Below are positions 1-15,154 of a stretch of 64,000 nt of DNA, one piece after another (within the stretch, counting starts at the first letter, position 1; each line of letters starts with the position of its first letter). The position numbers were made by a program, and so were the translations under genes. Below the pieces are notes generated by a model. The model did no database searches. It was not told the DNA's origin and worked only from the letters and a program-made list of their open reading frames with translations. Origin of the DNA: Epiperipatus broadwayi (taxonomy: Eukaryota > Onychophora > Udeonychophora > Euonychophora > Peripatidae); assembly GCA_028023455.1 (NCBI GenBank), contig JAQFVV010006199.1, positions 8,504,972 through 8,568,971 of the forward strand. Direction: 5' to 3'.

Positions 1-3089
<3,089 letters not shown>

Positions 3090-4930
3090 TTCAGGAATTA
3101 TCATATTGTGAATGCAAGTAAATCTATTGTTGGTTTTACTAAGAAGAAGAACTATAACTGGTTATCTGATCTTGTCATTAATGATTTGATTAAAAGTAAC
3201 TTGCATTTCTTTGTTTCACAGAGTAATGAATTGAATATGGAGTTTCATAATCAATCTAGGAATTTAAAGGCAGAAGTTTAATGATTGACAGGTAGATTAA
3301 AACTGCAAAGTAGATAAAGACATTCATAGATCATATTTGCTTTAGTTCTTTTTCTGATGTATTGAAAATAATATAAGACCTGAACAATGATTTCATAATC
3401 CTATTAAATCCATTATTGGCATTCTTTTATATGATGACATTGATATTTTGAACAGATAAAAGGAATATTTTGATAAACTTTCCAATAATGATACAAGAAT
3501 TGAGGTGATTATTTTTATTAATATACTTATTTTATCTCTTATTTAGATTTGAACAAAGATATTTAGCACATGAAGTTAAATAGACTCAGTAGTGATTATG
3601 TATTAACTTCACATCTATTGGACTTTTTTTTAGAAATATATAGATTCATGAAATTATGCTGCCTGATCTTAAGAATGCATCTATTGCTTCAATATTTAAG
3701 AATGAAGAAACTAGGCAAAATGACTATAAATATTATAGGATATCACTCTTATCCATTACAACATGGTACTTTCAAGGATTTTGCTGAATAGTTCATTTCC
3801 AAGCATAAAAGATTATGTGGTTTTAAAGAATGTTGCCAGACAAATGCCAGAAAAGTATCTGGAATAAAGAAATGATTTATAGATTCTTTTTATTTATTTG
3901 GAGAAAACATTTAACTCAATCTGATTAAACATGTCTATGACCTTGCTTGAAATTAGTCATCTACCAAAAATTATTTATAAAATAAAGTTTGTACATAATG
4001 GAAAGAGAAAATATGTTATTACTATAAGTGGAAAATCTGGAATATTTGAAACATTAGTGCTAAACAATGATATGTTCTAGCTTTAACATTATTTTCAATT
4101 TAGCTCTAACTTTGTTTTCAATTTTTATAATAGTAGTTTTTAGAACTGATTATAAGCAGTTTAATGAATCAGGGATCAAACATAGGATATAAGTTTAAGG
4201 GTGGAATTTTCAATTTGAATTGATTCATAACCAAAACAAGAACTTCATCTTTTTAGCTGATAGATTTAGTTTGATTTAATAATTAAGGTTCAAAAAATTC
4301 AAATTTTTTATTGGCCATAGTTAAAGAAAAAATCTTCATCAGCCTTTATCTTAGATAATTATTAGCTTTAGAATGTGAGCAAATTTAAATATTTTGATAG
4401 TTTTTCAAATGCAATGTTGGACTAAGGTATGTCATAGACTCCAATATGCTTCTGCTTTTAACAAGCTAAAATATAGAATATTTCTTCATGGTGAAATAAT
4501 TATTGCAATTAAATTAACTGTATATAGAGCTGATATTTTTATTTTATTATATAAAATGAGATTTGGATCTCATAGTGATATAATATAAAAAGGTTAGAAC
4601 TTATTATGGCAAGATAATATAGCCAAAAATATATGTTGAATGTGATATTACAGAGTCCACTGCTATAAAATCATATGCTTATCAGATTTGACATAGTAAA
4701 TGAATAAATAATAGACTTCCTATAAAAAAATATATATATGAACTTGAGCATGGTTTTTGTGGCAGTTATAGAATCTAGTTGTAGTATAAAGATTATCTTA
4801 AAAAACATTCTAAAGAAATGGATATTGTTTTTCTTGGGAAGATGTAACTGAGAATAGAATACAAGGGAGAACTAGACTTAGATAAGATATTGAAGTCTTT
4901 TTAGAAATAAAAGTTTAATATGGAAAAACT
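3090..4930 (+). pseudogene. Decayed non-LTR retrotransposon (LINE) reverse transcriptase
   Basis: No open frame survives, but translating short pieces on the + strand gives LINE reverse-transcriptase landmarks in the right order. Around 3648-3770 one frame reads MLPDLKNASIASIFKN and then YKYYRISLLSI, the decayed form of the 'DL..A.I..IFKKG....NYRGISLLSI' block of animal LINE RTs. Downstream, fragments resemble the 'ALTLFS' block (about 4080) and the 'AFNKL..R......I..KL.VYRA.ILLY' block after the catalytic site (about 4445-4560). Stops and frameshifts are frequent, so the copy is old and dead. The catalytic F/YADD box could not be recognised. Clade assignment is uncertain; both ends are approximate. 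Confidence 0.65.
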
Positions 4931-5440
4931 TAAAAAATACTATTGCAAAATATCTAATTATCAAATATTGGAGTTGTGTATTTCACATGGATATATGTCT
5001 GTTTTCTGATTTTTTTGTGTAGTTATCACAACACTTATTTCTAGTTTATTATTATTAGTAATTGATTTATTTAGGCTAGTTGTGGTAATAGAGAAGGAAA
5101 AAAATCAGACAGGTGAATATATACCAGTACTAGAGAAAATATTATGATTATTTTTTAAAGATAATAATTGATTGAAATTTTTAAAACTTCAGTATTTTTA
5201 CAAATTGTGATTTAATTTTTATTTTGAACTTTATTTGAAAAGATAATTTATAGATACTATGGTCACAGTGAAGTTACTGTGTTCACTATATTTTGTTCCA
5301 AACCCTCCTCACATACATCCTGTGTCATGTATAACAGCTAACATTTTGTTAACCAACTTTGATTACAGTACAATAAGTATTGTTTATTGTACTACGTGTT
5401 GAGTGCACTGTAAATAGATAGTAGTTTTCCACATACATAC
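4931..5440. other. Intron segment; nothing recognised
   Basis: A/T-rich DNA between the decayed LINE and the LTR element. The last four bases (5441-5444, atat) are counted as the probable target duplication of the LTR element. Confidence 0.5.
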
Positions 5441-5444
5441 ATAT

Positions 5445-5778
5445 TGAATTAAAATTAGACTGAGCTAGTTTTAGGGAATGTTTCGAGCACTGGATTATGA
5501 GCCTACTGCCCGGATACGTTAGTCATCAGACTAGCTGGCGCCCTGGGGTTTACCCCGAAACAAATAAAGTATTTGGATAGGAGGGGTTTGAATCTAGCAG
5601 CCGAGGTGGGCCATTGTTGATAGTTAAGGCTATCAATAAGATCTCCCATTTTGCTCGAACATGCCGGTTTGTTCACGTAACATTTATAAGATTATAAATG
5701 TATTATGAAGGAGTTTGAAACCGGCCAAAACTTATATATACGTATAAGTAAGTGGTTTCAGTGGTTCGACCCAGTACA
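5445..5778 (+). repeat. 5' LTR of the gag-only element
   Basis: This 334-bp direct repeat matches 11145-11478. It begins TGAATTAAAATTAGACTGAG and ends GACCCAGTACA. It contains an AATAAA signal (in caaataaagtatttgg, about 5561-5576). It is richer in G and C than the surrounding DNA. It also contains GGTTCGACCC near the 3' end, which resembles a tRNA B box but has no matching A box at the right distance. Confidence 0.88.
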
Positions 5779-5782
5779 TAAA

Positions 5783-5810
5783 TGGCTTTCCCAACGTTTG
5801 GGGCTGGACC
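5783..5810 (+). promoter_or_regulatory. Probable primer-binding site (tRNA-Lys-like)
   Basis: Four bases after the LTR, the sequence starts TGGCTTTCCCAACGTTTGGG. This resembles the complement of a tRNA-Lys 3' end (TGG plus a CCCAACGT..GGGGCTCGAACC pattern), with the similarity extending into the T arm and with small differences. The position directly after the 5' LTR, as expected for minus-strand priming, is the main support. The tRNA identity is an inference from memory of the consensus. Confidence 0.55.
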
Positions 5811-6202
5811 TAAGAAACAATAGTAAATAAATACTTTGTTTCTTGTTTAAAAAAAAAAATTCTATACAAAAGTTAAATCATGTATGTTAAAGCGTTTTAA
5901 TTTTTTTAAAAAAAAAAAAAGAATTGACCGAAAACTTTGTTTTCTTTAAATGAAAAGAGATTTACGCTATTTACGTTATCTAAAATAAATCATTATGTTA
6001 AATCAGAGACAGTTGGATGTTTGGGCGGAGTTAAAGCATTAAGATCGGGTGGAGAAAAATGGACAAAGGAGGGGCGGAGTCTGTGTGTATTTCCAGTTTA
6101 GTAAGAAATAAATAAAATAGAAATTAGTAAACTTATGAGTGTGAATAAAACATAATATTAAAGAAAAATAATATAAAAAAAGTAAAGTTTAAAAGTATAA
6201 AT

Positions 6203-7592
6203 ATGACAAGAAATAAACCTAGAATGGAGACTCAAGGTAAAAAAACAGACAATGTTCCCAGTGAGGAACAAAATAAAACCGAAACTAGTGAAATAGAAAA
6301 GGTCCCCAGTGAAGAAAAAATGGAAACTCAAGCGAAAAAAGTAGAGAATGCTTCTAGTGAGGAACAAAAAGATAAATATGAAAAGGAGGTTGAGCAAAAA
6401 GAAGAGAAGAGGGAAATCATAGCTTTATTAACTTGCATGTTTGAAAAACAAAAAGAAACAGCCGAAGAATATAAAAAAATAGCTGAAGAGCTTAAAAACC
6501 AAAATAATGAAATGAAGAGTAAATTGGAAGGGCAAGCTGAAATGCTTGAAAAGTTAAAGAACCAGATCGAAATGGGCCAAAATAAAATAAAAGGAGAAAT
6601 TAGGGAAGAAATAGAAGAGATTAAAACACAAGTAGAAAATCAAATAGAGACCGCTTACCAAATAATTGAAAAAAATAAGATAGAAGATAGAAAAGTAATT
6701 GAAGAGATAAAAGTCGGAATGACGGATTTAGCTTGGAAAGTAAATCAAAAGAATAGTTCGCAAACGGAAATAAAACAGTGTGACCACTTGAGTGCAAACA
6801 CACACATTATAAACAATCCGGCAATCGTGAACCATTTTTTGAAAATACGGATATTTTCTGGCCATCAAGGTGAAGCTCCTATGGAGCATTTAAATAGTTT
6901 GGAGCACTATTTCACTCTGAATCAATTAAGTGAGGAGGCTATGATCGCAATAGCTTGTAGCCATTTACAAGGGGGGGTCTCAATCTTGGTGGGACTCTTT
7001 ATATAAAAAAACCGTCACTTTTGCCAAATATAAAATTGCTGTTTTAGCTAGTTATTGGAACGAAGATTATCAGAAAAATCTTCAGCACCAGATCTCGCAA
7101 GATAAATGGCGACCTGGTGAGCCATTCGTTTCTTTTTTTAGAAGGCAAGTGGCGAAATTACGCTCTTTAACAGCAGACCCACTATCTGAACAACAAATTG
7201 TCAGGATAGTCCACCATAGTTTTCCTCATAATGTCGAGCAAATGCTCATAGGAACTGAAAGGAAAACAGTGGAACAAATGGCAGAATTGTTGAGCGCTTT
7301 CGACAGAGCTAGACCAACTTTTGACATGAGAGATAGGGGATTCAAACCCCAACTTAGAAAGCCGGCTGTAAATGCCATAAGATATAGACATAGGTTGAAT
7401 TCTGGGAGTCCCCGGAGGAGACGTTATTCTAATAGTCCCGAGAGAACAAAAATCTTTCGAAGAACCGACAGCGATCCTAACATCTCTCGTACTAGATTTA
7501 AGGAAAGGCCCAGGGGTGATTCTCAATCCCCCAGCATGAGTGGCTATATGCAGAAAAAAATATATAATAAAGAACCGCCAGACAAAAATTAA
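6203..7592 (+). pseudogene. Frameshifted gag of the LTR retrotransposon
   Basis: The first frame opens at ATG 6203 and runs 267 codons to a stop near 7006; the second continues from at least 7149 to a stop near 7592. The break maps to a run of seven G at 6971-6977: one base fewer would place the rest of the capsid region in frame. In order, the product would have an acidic Glu/Lys/Gln-rich N-terminal part predicted to be coiled coil (about residues 60-180), a capsid-like domain (starting around IRIFSGHQGEAPMEHLNSLE and carrying the conserved Trp/Tyr/Phe positions of retrotransposon Gag), and an Arg/Ser-rich basic tail (for example SPRRRRYSNSPERTK). There is no CCHC zinc knuckle; the basic tail may replace it for RNA binding, as in some gypsy-type Gags. 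The total length would be about 460 residues. No pol frame follows. A programmed shift at the G run cannot be excluded, but a simple indel is more likely. Confidence 0.8.
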
Positions 7593-7792
7593 AAATATGT
7601 AATCTGACGAATTCGCCGGCTTGACCTAGTTTATAACGACCATGGACTCGGAATAATGGAAAATGTTTAACAAAGTTTAAGGAAATAAATGTAAAAATGA
7701 GTATCAAGATAGTTTGAATAATTAAAAATGATTAAAGTTAGTCTTAGTAAAATAAAATAACAATCTTAGAGTTTAAAATGTCAAAGCATCTA

Positions 7793-8142
7793 TAAAACAA
7801 TTTATGTCAAAACCCTCGATTATGTCTTATCGATTATATTGATATCCCAGCTCATAAGTCTAGAACATAGTGGAGCGTGACACAAACAAAATAAATGTGT
7901 AAATCAAAATAGACAAGCAAAATGAAATTTTTTTTTTTAAAAAAAAAAAAAGGGAGAGTAAAAATAATAAAACAATTTATGTCAAAACCCTCGATTATGT
8001 CTTATCGATTATGTTGATGTCCCAGCTCATAAGTCTAGAACATAGCAGAGCATGATGAAAACAAAATAAATGTGTAAATCAAAAGAGACAAGCAAAATGA
8101 AAATGTTTTTTTTTTAAAAAAAAAAGGGAGAGTAAAAATAAC
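7793..8142 (+). repeat. Two-copy tandem repeat, 175-bp unit
   Basis: Both units start taaaacaatttatgtcaaaa and contain the block ccctcgattatgtcttatcg, a 'cccagctcataagtctagaacatag' stretch, and a T-run/A-run followed by gggagagtaaaaa. They differ at a few positions only. The offset between units is 175 bases. This repeat is inside the LTR element. Confidence 0.85.
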
Positions 8143-8652
8143 GCTTTAAAAATAAAAATGAAATAAATAAGTGTATAATGAAAGTATTAATGAAAATAAA
8201 ACATTATCAAATAAAATTAAAAAAAAAGTGTATTAAATTAGGATTGAGGTGTGTGCAAGTATTTGGGCAAAGAAATTAAAAGTTGGTTTAAATCAGCACA
8301 AAATCTATCTGTGTATTTGAATTGCCTTATACTTTGCTGCCTACTTCTCTTAACATTACATTTATTACCTAATGATGAAAATAAAAACTAAAAATGCACT
8401 CTAGAAAAATAAGAATTTGAAGTGGTCAATACTTGGGGGAAAGTGATCAACGCACATATTAATTAAGAAAAATGTTTGTAAATAAATAAGTAGGTCAAAT
8501 AGTTAAAATAAAATCAAGTTAAATAAATAAGCGTAAATATATCTGTGGTAAATAAAAATAAAAAGTGACTCGTGATAAACTAATAGATTTTTTTTTTTGG
8601 GGAATACACGCATGGTAATAAAAGGAAGTAAATAAATGATTTAAAGTCAAGT

Positions 8653-8689
<37 letters not shown>

Positions 8690-9782
8690 TGTAATAATGA
8701 ATCGTAGTAAAGTAAGTTGTTTTTGAATATACGCAAGTTAATAAAAGTTGAGTAAATAATGAATCATAATAAAGTAAAATAGTTTTTCTGAATACACGCA
8801 CATAGATAAAAAAGTTGAGTAAGGGTTGAAAATAATATTTGAGATTAGATTAATATAAATAAATATGAAAACTGATGTCCGTGGTAGTTTAGAATAATAT
8901 TGTGAGATTAGATTAATACAAATGTTAGAATAATGTTCATATGAATTTAAAAATAATGTTGTAAGATTAATAATAAAAATATAAAGTCAATCTAAGGTGT
9001 ATTAAGAGTGTGTAAGTATACATGTGTATATACGTGCACATACACTGGTAATATTCGGTAAATACGATACCTCATGATGCGTATCTTAAATGTATTTATC
9101 CAGATATCCTTTTAGGTTATTTTCTTGGCACTGCTGCACCTCATGATGTGTGCAAAAAGGGATTTATTTATTATAGATTCCCTATAAGCAAATCCAGTAA
9201 TAACTCGATATCTAGAATATTAGTAGGTGTAGAATTATGCTGCACGTATAGACATGTGTAGGAATTTATCTAGAGCAAAAGGGAATGAGGGTAGTATAGA
9301 AATGTTTAGTTAAAGATACGTTTAAAGCTGCTGACTGGATAAATTTTAGTACCCATAACAGACTTGTCAGGGATCTATCCTCTTTCCAAAGTGTAGGTCG
9401 AAAATGGACAGTTGAAAATTCCTGCCATTTCGCAGTGACCCTTTCTTTTTCCAAGTCCGATCAAGAGAATCGGCAAATGAAGTTTCGATTTTATACATGT
9501 GTAAGTCGGTGTAAGTCAGCGAATCTGCTTCCACGTCATTTCCAAAAGATCCCTGTGCCACAAAATTAGTTTGTCCCGGTTGTCGTTATCCATGATTTAG
9601 ATCATTGTGAGCAATGTATTCGGCATAGATAAAAGGAAAACATAGTCAAAACAGATTGCCCTTTGTATGTTAAGTAAAAGATATTAAAAAGCTAACTTGG
9701 AAAAATGATAAATTAATAAATCTTTAGAGTCAAGAATTAAAATTGCAAGAGATAAAATGGTCAAAAATGATGCATTTTACTC

Positions 9783-9830
9783 TAAAATGGAGTGGGGTGT
9801 AATGTGCCAAGGCCAATTTGGCACATGTAT
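9783..9830 (+). other. Polypurine-like run followed by TGTAATGTGCC and a short palindrome
   Basis: aaaatggagtggggtg is followed by TAATGTGCCAA and then TTTGGCAC, so GTGCCAA..TTGGCAC forms a 7-bp inverted repeat. A purine run directly before a TG-start is what the junction of a polypurine tract and a 3' LTR looks like, but I found no matching second copy in the window. It may be a remnant of another LTR element captured inside this one. Confidence 0.3.
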
Positions 9831-11144
9831 ATAAAATAATTTTGTCTAAAAAAATTATTAAAATAAAAAAAAATCTTTCGTAAAAGAGTTTGAAATAAAA
9901 GATTAAAAGTGGGAAGGGGTTTTTCTAAAAGTCAAACTAAAAGTGTTATAAAAGAAAGTAAAGTTTTTCTAAATTAGTATTCGTAAAAATAAGTAATTTA
10001 AAATTTTTAAAAAAAAAATATAAATCTCTTTTCATTCAAGCTTATTATAATAAATTATATATGTGTGTGTGAGTGTAAATAAATGTATGTGTGTTAGAAT
10101 AATATTTTAAAAAAAAAATATGTAAATGAAAGTTAAAAAAGAAATTATATTTGGAAAACACAGTGATGGCTATTAAGTTAAATAAAGATTGAAAAAAACT
10201 ACACCAGTGGTGGGCTACTAATTAAAGATATAAAAACAATACGTTTATGAAAGCTACTACTAATTAAATATATCAAAAACACGTTGTCATAGAATTAATT
10301 ACTAATGGAATTTCAACAACACTTATTGCACCTATTGCCAGAGGATATTAAAACGAAAACAATTCGAATACATAAATAGCCAGATTTTTATCGGAGTTGT
10401 TTTTTTCAGTCTAGTTGGCAATGACAGTCTTGTTTCAGTTGAGATAACAGCGCATTTCTATTATGTATCCAGAAACAAAAATGCATTGTTGAACAGCTTT
10501 TGGAAATATACGCTCATGCTTCAGCCTTTTTAGTCCAACAAGATCATCAAAACCTGCCTGTGAAATAATGTCTGCATAACAACTCAGAAATCCTCCGTCA
10601 AACGTTCAACTGTCTTCAAGAATAAAGCCAATGGATTCGCATAAAATCTCTTCAAGAAACATCCAAATCTAACCGGTTAGATATAATCCAACAGAAGCAG
10701 TAGAAGCAGCCAACAACAAGCAATATCCACATTCCAAAAATCCTAAGTAAACATTTATTTATTATCATTTATACATAGTAGCCACTGCTGTAATTCGTCA
10801 ATCCTACCGAGTAAAGTAATTTGAACTCTTAAGCATGCATAAAATGAACTATTGATGTGCGTGTGTGTGATTGTGAGATAATTTAACGATGTTACGTATT
10901 ATTTATGCTTTTCACCAGATATATGTTATAATGTGTTACTTTAAAAAATGTGCGTGTGTTAAATTAGATTTACAAAGATGTTTAAATTTAGTTAATTAAT
11001 GTTGGGTAATAAATTATCTTTAAACTTAATTAATGTTAATTAAAATAAAATGTCTTCAAACTTAAACTTTATTTGTCAGTCAATTCTTTTTACCAACCTT
11101 TTTTTAAAAATTCTTTCCACCACTAATTTAGTATGATTTGTTAT

Positions 11145-11478
11145 TGAAGTAAAATTAGACTGAGCTAGTTTTAGGGAATGTTTCGAGCGCTGGATTATGA
11201 TCCTACTGCCCAAATACGTTAGTCATCAGACTAGCTGGCACCCTGGGGTTTACCCCGAAACAAATAAAGTATTTGGATAGTAGGAGTTTGAATCTAGCAG
11301 CCGAGGTGGGCCATTGTTGATAGTTAAAGCTATCAATAAGATCTCCCATTTTGCTCGAATGTGCCAGTTCGTTCACATAACATTTATAAGATTATAAATG
11401 TATTATGAAGGAGTTTGAAACCGGCCAAAACTTATATATACGTATAAGTAAGTGGTTTCAGCGGTTCGACCCGGTACA
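11145..11478 (+). repeat. 3' LTR of the gag-only element
   Basis: This is the second copy of the 334-bp repeat at 5445-5778, same orientation and same length, with mostly transition differences. It begins TGAAGTAAAATTAGACTGAG, ends GACCCGGTACA and is followed by ATAT. The upstream DNA is not purine-rich, so the polypurine tract is either decayed or unusual. Confidence 0.88.
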
Positions 11479-12183
11479 ATATATTACATATATATATATA
11501 TAACAAATGCTTTCTTATGCATTTATAAATTAAAATTATAATATAAACAAATTTTCTTAAAAATAATAATGTAGCTATTAATAATAACTTAAAAAAGCAT
11601 ATATATATTTACAGTACTGTGTGTGTGTTAAATTGTTCACATTTATTAAAAATGTAACTCATTTTCTGATGCAATACAAGACCATCACCTGAAATATACC
11701 TATGATTCATATCATTTAGCCTTGGATTTAATAAGACTTTTTCATTTAACCAAAAAATTGTTTCTTACTTTAATTTCATCTTTAACTGTTTCCAGGACAC
11801 AAGCAACAATGGCATGAATCTGCTTTTCTCTATAATTTTTCTGATTGAAAATTTATTCTTTTGAAATATATGGCTTCTTATCTTTCCTAACTAATTCAAT
11901 GATTTTCATTTTCTCATTTATTGAAAATATTTTATGACATCACTTACTGTTTACAAAATATTTTACTAAAGATATATGTGCTGTATACAAATTAAAAGTT
12001 TTTGAAAAAAAAAAACATTATAAAGGAAAAATTCAGTGCATCTTATTATAATCATGATATTGAACAATATTTTAATCTCGAAGAAAATGTGATTGAATAA
12101 ATTAACATTTGAGATTTGAAAACATTCCAAAAAAAAAGGCTGCAGCAGCACCAAGAATTAATAAAATTTAATAAATTTAAAAA
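11479..12183. other. Intron segment; nothing recognised
   Basis: A/T-rich, with TA-repeats near 11480-11505 and a short GT run near 11620. No coding or repeat structure was recognised. Confidence 0.5.
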
Positions 12184-14143
12184 AAATTTTGGTACTGACC
12201 TGATAGGTGATCTACATTTACATTTTCTCTTTCATTGAGCTTTTAAACACTGGTTTAAATTATTGGGATATCTAATCAAAAAGTTATAAATTTCTTTCCA
12301 AAAATGGTGATTTATCTTAGTAGTAATACTATTACTGACTAAATTGATAAATTCCTTGTTTAATCTAATACCTTTTAATATTTATTAATTCTGACAACAA
12401 ATCTTTTGTTTTTGGCAATGATTTCTCTTTTCAATGGATTATTCAGTTTAAAGATGATGGTAGATGGGTGAACGAGTGAGAGAGGGACATCGTGTATGTG
12501 AGTTTGTGGAGGAAACACCACCAAAAAAAAATAAATTAGTAATTTACAGAATGGTAGATACATTTCAAATAATCATTTTCTTACTTGTAATTGGGAAAAA
12601 AAATCTTTGGAAATTTGGATTGTTCTTCTTTAGTTTGGTTTTAAAAAGTAAGGGAAAGGGGGACAGAATTAGCCATTGTATTATGACTAAATTTATAAAC
12701 TGTGTAATCTAACTCTTTTTGACAGATGTTTTTTTAGCCAACAATCATTTTGTTAAATTTTTTTTTTGGGGGGGGGATGAACTTGGATTTCTCTTTACAA
12801 TTTCTAATTAGATTTAAAGAAAAGGGGAGATGGGTGAAGGAAATGAATCATTTGTAAATATAATCTAAAATTTGTTGCTCTTGGTTTTAATTGACAAGCT
12901 GTTTGTTTTATTTTTTGCTAATTTGTCATTTCAATTTTTATATAGTTTTGAAAAGAGGAGAGGAATCTGGAATTTGTATTATTTTTTTGTTCTTTGTAAA
13001 AAAAAAAAAATTACATTTTCTTTTTTAAAATCTAGATTCGTAAAAAGTTTTTTTTTTTTTTGTAGTTAAAAAAAAACGATATATTTTCCCTCGCATGCAT
13101 TTCAATTAATAATTTACTTTTTAGAAATTAATTTATATTTATTTTTTCTTGCAATGGTCTTCATTTAAAATATCTTCTAATTTTATAAAAATTATAAATT
13201 AAATCAATTTTTTTTTTTTTTTTAAAAATTATTATTATTTAAAAGCTAGATAGTTCGTTTTTATTTGCAGTGTTTGAATGGCTAGAGCTGAGAGTTAATT
13301 AAAAAAGCAATTTACCCCACCCATACACACTGTTTAAAAATCTAAAAAGAAAAAAGTCTGAAATTTTTGAAGACAGTAAATATCATTTTGAATTAGGTGC
13401 ATTTCATCCATCTTTTGTCACTTTTTTGAAAAAACAATTTTTTTTTTTTAATCATTCCAAAATAAGTTGTTATAAGACATGCAATTCACAATGACCTCCT
13501 TTCTTTTTAAAAAGCTGATAAGAAAGAAAAACTTGAAAATATTTTTTTAGACAAAATCATATTTCCAAATTAAATCTGTCTTTTATGAATAAAAACAAAT
13601 GGTTTGATTTTAGGAAGAGTACAGATGCCCTTCAATCCCCCTCTCCTCACTTTTTAATTTCATAAAAAAGCCAAAAAGAAAGAATACATTTTACACAATT
13701 TTTTAAAGAGAGAATAATGTTCCAAAAGAAATTGTCATTTACAAATCAAATGAAGAACTTGGAAATTCTTCTGCAGAAATCAATTTTGTAAGCTGATATT
13801 AGGTATAGAATGACAACGACAATGAGAAATTTAAAGAAAACTTACAGTTGACCTTTTTTTAGAAATTAAAAAAAAGAAACAAATATTACTAAAAGTCCCC
13901 CCCCCCAAAAAAAAAAAAAGAAATATATCAATCAAAACTAATAGTAACAGATTTTAGATTACACATTAAATTTACAAAGTAAATCATCTTACTACTACAA
14001 TCAATTATCATTTTTTTAAAGAAATCTTCAAATGATTGACTAGTCATTCCTGTATCATTTCATGATGTCAAAGCAGTGTTTAAAAAGTTAATAAATGATA
14101 AAAATGGAAATGTAGATCACCTATCAGATCGGTACCAAAATTT
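12184..14143. mobile_element. Decayed element with long terminal inverted repeats
   Basis: The left end reads aaattttggtactgacctga, and continues with taggtgatctacattt. The complement of the right end (14143 leftwards) reads the same with a few changes (ggtaccgatctgataggtgatctacatttcc), and both arms go on to 'cttttaaacac' or 'ctttttaaacac'. The clear inverted match is about 65-70 bp, with weaker matches further in: 'gtgtaatcta' and a T-run/G-run motif near 12703-12775 mirror 13880-13965. The span is 1960 bp. No transposase frame is visible and the interior is full of T-, A- and G-runs. It is probably a non-autonomous DNA transposon or a foldback element. The target duplication could not be determined in the A/T-rich flanks. 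Confidence 0.6.
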
Positions 14144-15018
14144 CAATGATTTTATTATTTGTTTGTTTACATTTTTTTAAATGCATAACATTTAATTGAA
14201 GTTATGTACTTTGATACAGCATAGTTCATGACTTCACTGTATATATGTGTGTGTGTGTGTTAAGATAGTAAAAAAATAAGCAAATTTTATTGCATGTAAT
14301 ATCAGATATTATGTTGCAGACCACAATAGGCAAAAAATAATAGACAAAAATAATAAGTATTAAAAATGATTTATCAATACTTAAATATCTGTTGTTGTTT
14401 TTTATTTTTCAAAAGTTTGTAAATTTTTGTATTGAGAAATATAACAGATAAAAGGAGTGTGTTGAATAATGACTATTTTTATATCAGATTTTATTTTATC
14501 TCATTACATAAGAAGTATTTTGACTATATTTTAGATAATTAAAATTTTTATATGTGAAACATAATTAATTGGAATCTGTTATTTGGAGTTGAAAATTGGT
14601 CATTAAAGATTATATGCTGAAACTTGTGGAATAAAAATATCATTAATGATAATATATGTATTATAATGCTACAATGGAACTCTCAATCTAGAGACATTCT
14701 GCATTATAATATTTACAGTTTTTCTGTTGTTTTATTAAAAAAATAATAAGATTAAGAAATATTTTATTTAAAATCCTTAAATAATTCAATTATATTAATC
14801 TAATAAAAGTGTGTGGTTGTTGATTATTATCACAACTTAAAATATTTTATTTTAATTAGATTAATTAGTATTTTCATTATTAAAAATTTTGTTGCTATAA
14901 TTAGATAAGAAAAAGGAATTTATATTAATAGAGTCATATAAATTTCAATGCTAATCTGTAAATTTAAATTGAAGAATGTCTATTTATAAAATAAAACATG
15001 AAATGCTAATTTTTTTTG
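14144..15018. other. Intron segment; nothing recognised
   Basis: A/T-rich, with a (TG) run near 14245-14260. No coding signal or repeat structure was recognised. Confidence 0.5.
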
Positions 15019-15035
15019 TAGATAGTATAATTTTT

Positions 15036-15137
15036 TTTTAAGTGTCATAGCATCGGCCGGGACACAAACCCGCAACCCGGGCAACTGCCTGCTAATGCAA
15101 GGCAGTTGCGCTGACCTCTCAACCACCAATGCAAGAC
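15036..15137 (-). mobile_element. Short tRNA-derived SINE with 17-bp target duplication
   Basis: On the minus strand the insert begins GTCTTGCATTGGTGGTTGAG and ends in an A-run. GCATTGG near its start can pair with CCGATGC near the end like a 7-bp acceptor stem, and a T-arm-like CGGGTTTGTGTCCCG follows. The A-box-like region is GGTGGTTGAGAGG. The identical 17-mer tagatagtataattttt flanks it at 15019-15035 and 15138-15154. The minimal content (tRNA-like part plus A tail) means a tRNA retropseudogene is the alternative. A related copy lies at 36364-36446. Confidence 0.82.
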
Positions 15138-15154
15138 TAGATAGTATAATTTTT

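Larger units (their letters stand above)
7593..11144. other. Non-coding internal region of the LTR element
   Basis: About 3.5 kb with no open frame resembling pol or env. It includes a 2 x 175-bp tandem repeat (7793-8142), irregular repeats of about 65-70 bp (8580-8830) sharing 'aatacacgca..taataaaa..gagtaa', a (TA) run at 8657-8686 and a purine-rich motif with a short palindrome at 9783-9817. Confidence 0.6.
5445..11478 (+). mobile_element. Gag-only LTR retrotransposon (non-autonomous, Metaviridae-like)
   Basis: Two direct repeats of exactly 334 bp (5445-5778 and 11145-11478) bracket a 5.37-kb internal region. Both begin TG and end CA, and both outer flanks carry ATAT, a likely 4-bp target-site duplication. 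I count about 16 mismatches between the repeats, so roughly 95 percent identity, and no length difference. A primer-binding-site-like sequence follows the left LTR by four bases. The only coding capacity is a frameshifted gag (6203-7592). From 7593 to 11144 I see no protease, reverse transcriptase, RNase H or integrase, so the element would depend on another element's enzymes. No clear polypurine tract precedes the right LTR. The LTR divergence implies an old insertion. Confidence 0.85.
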
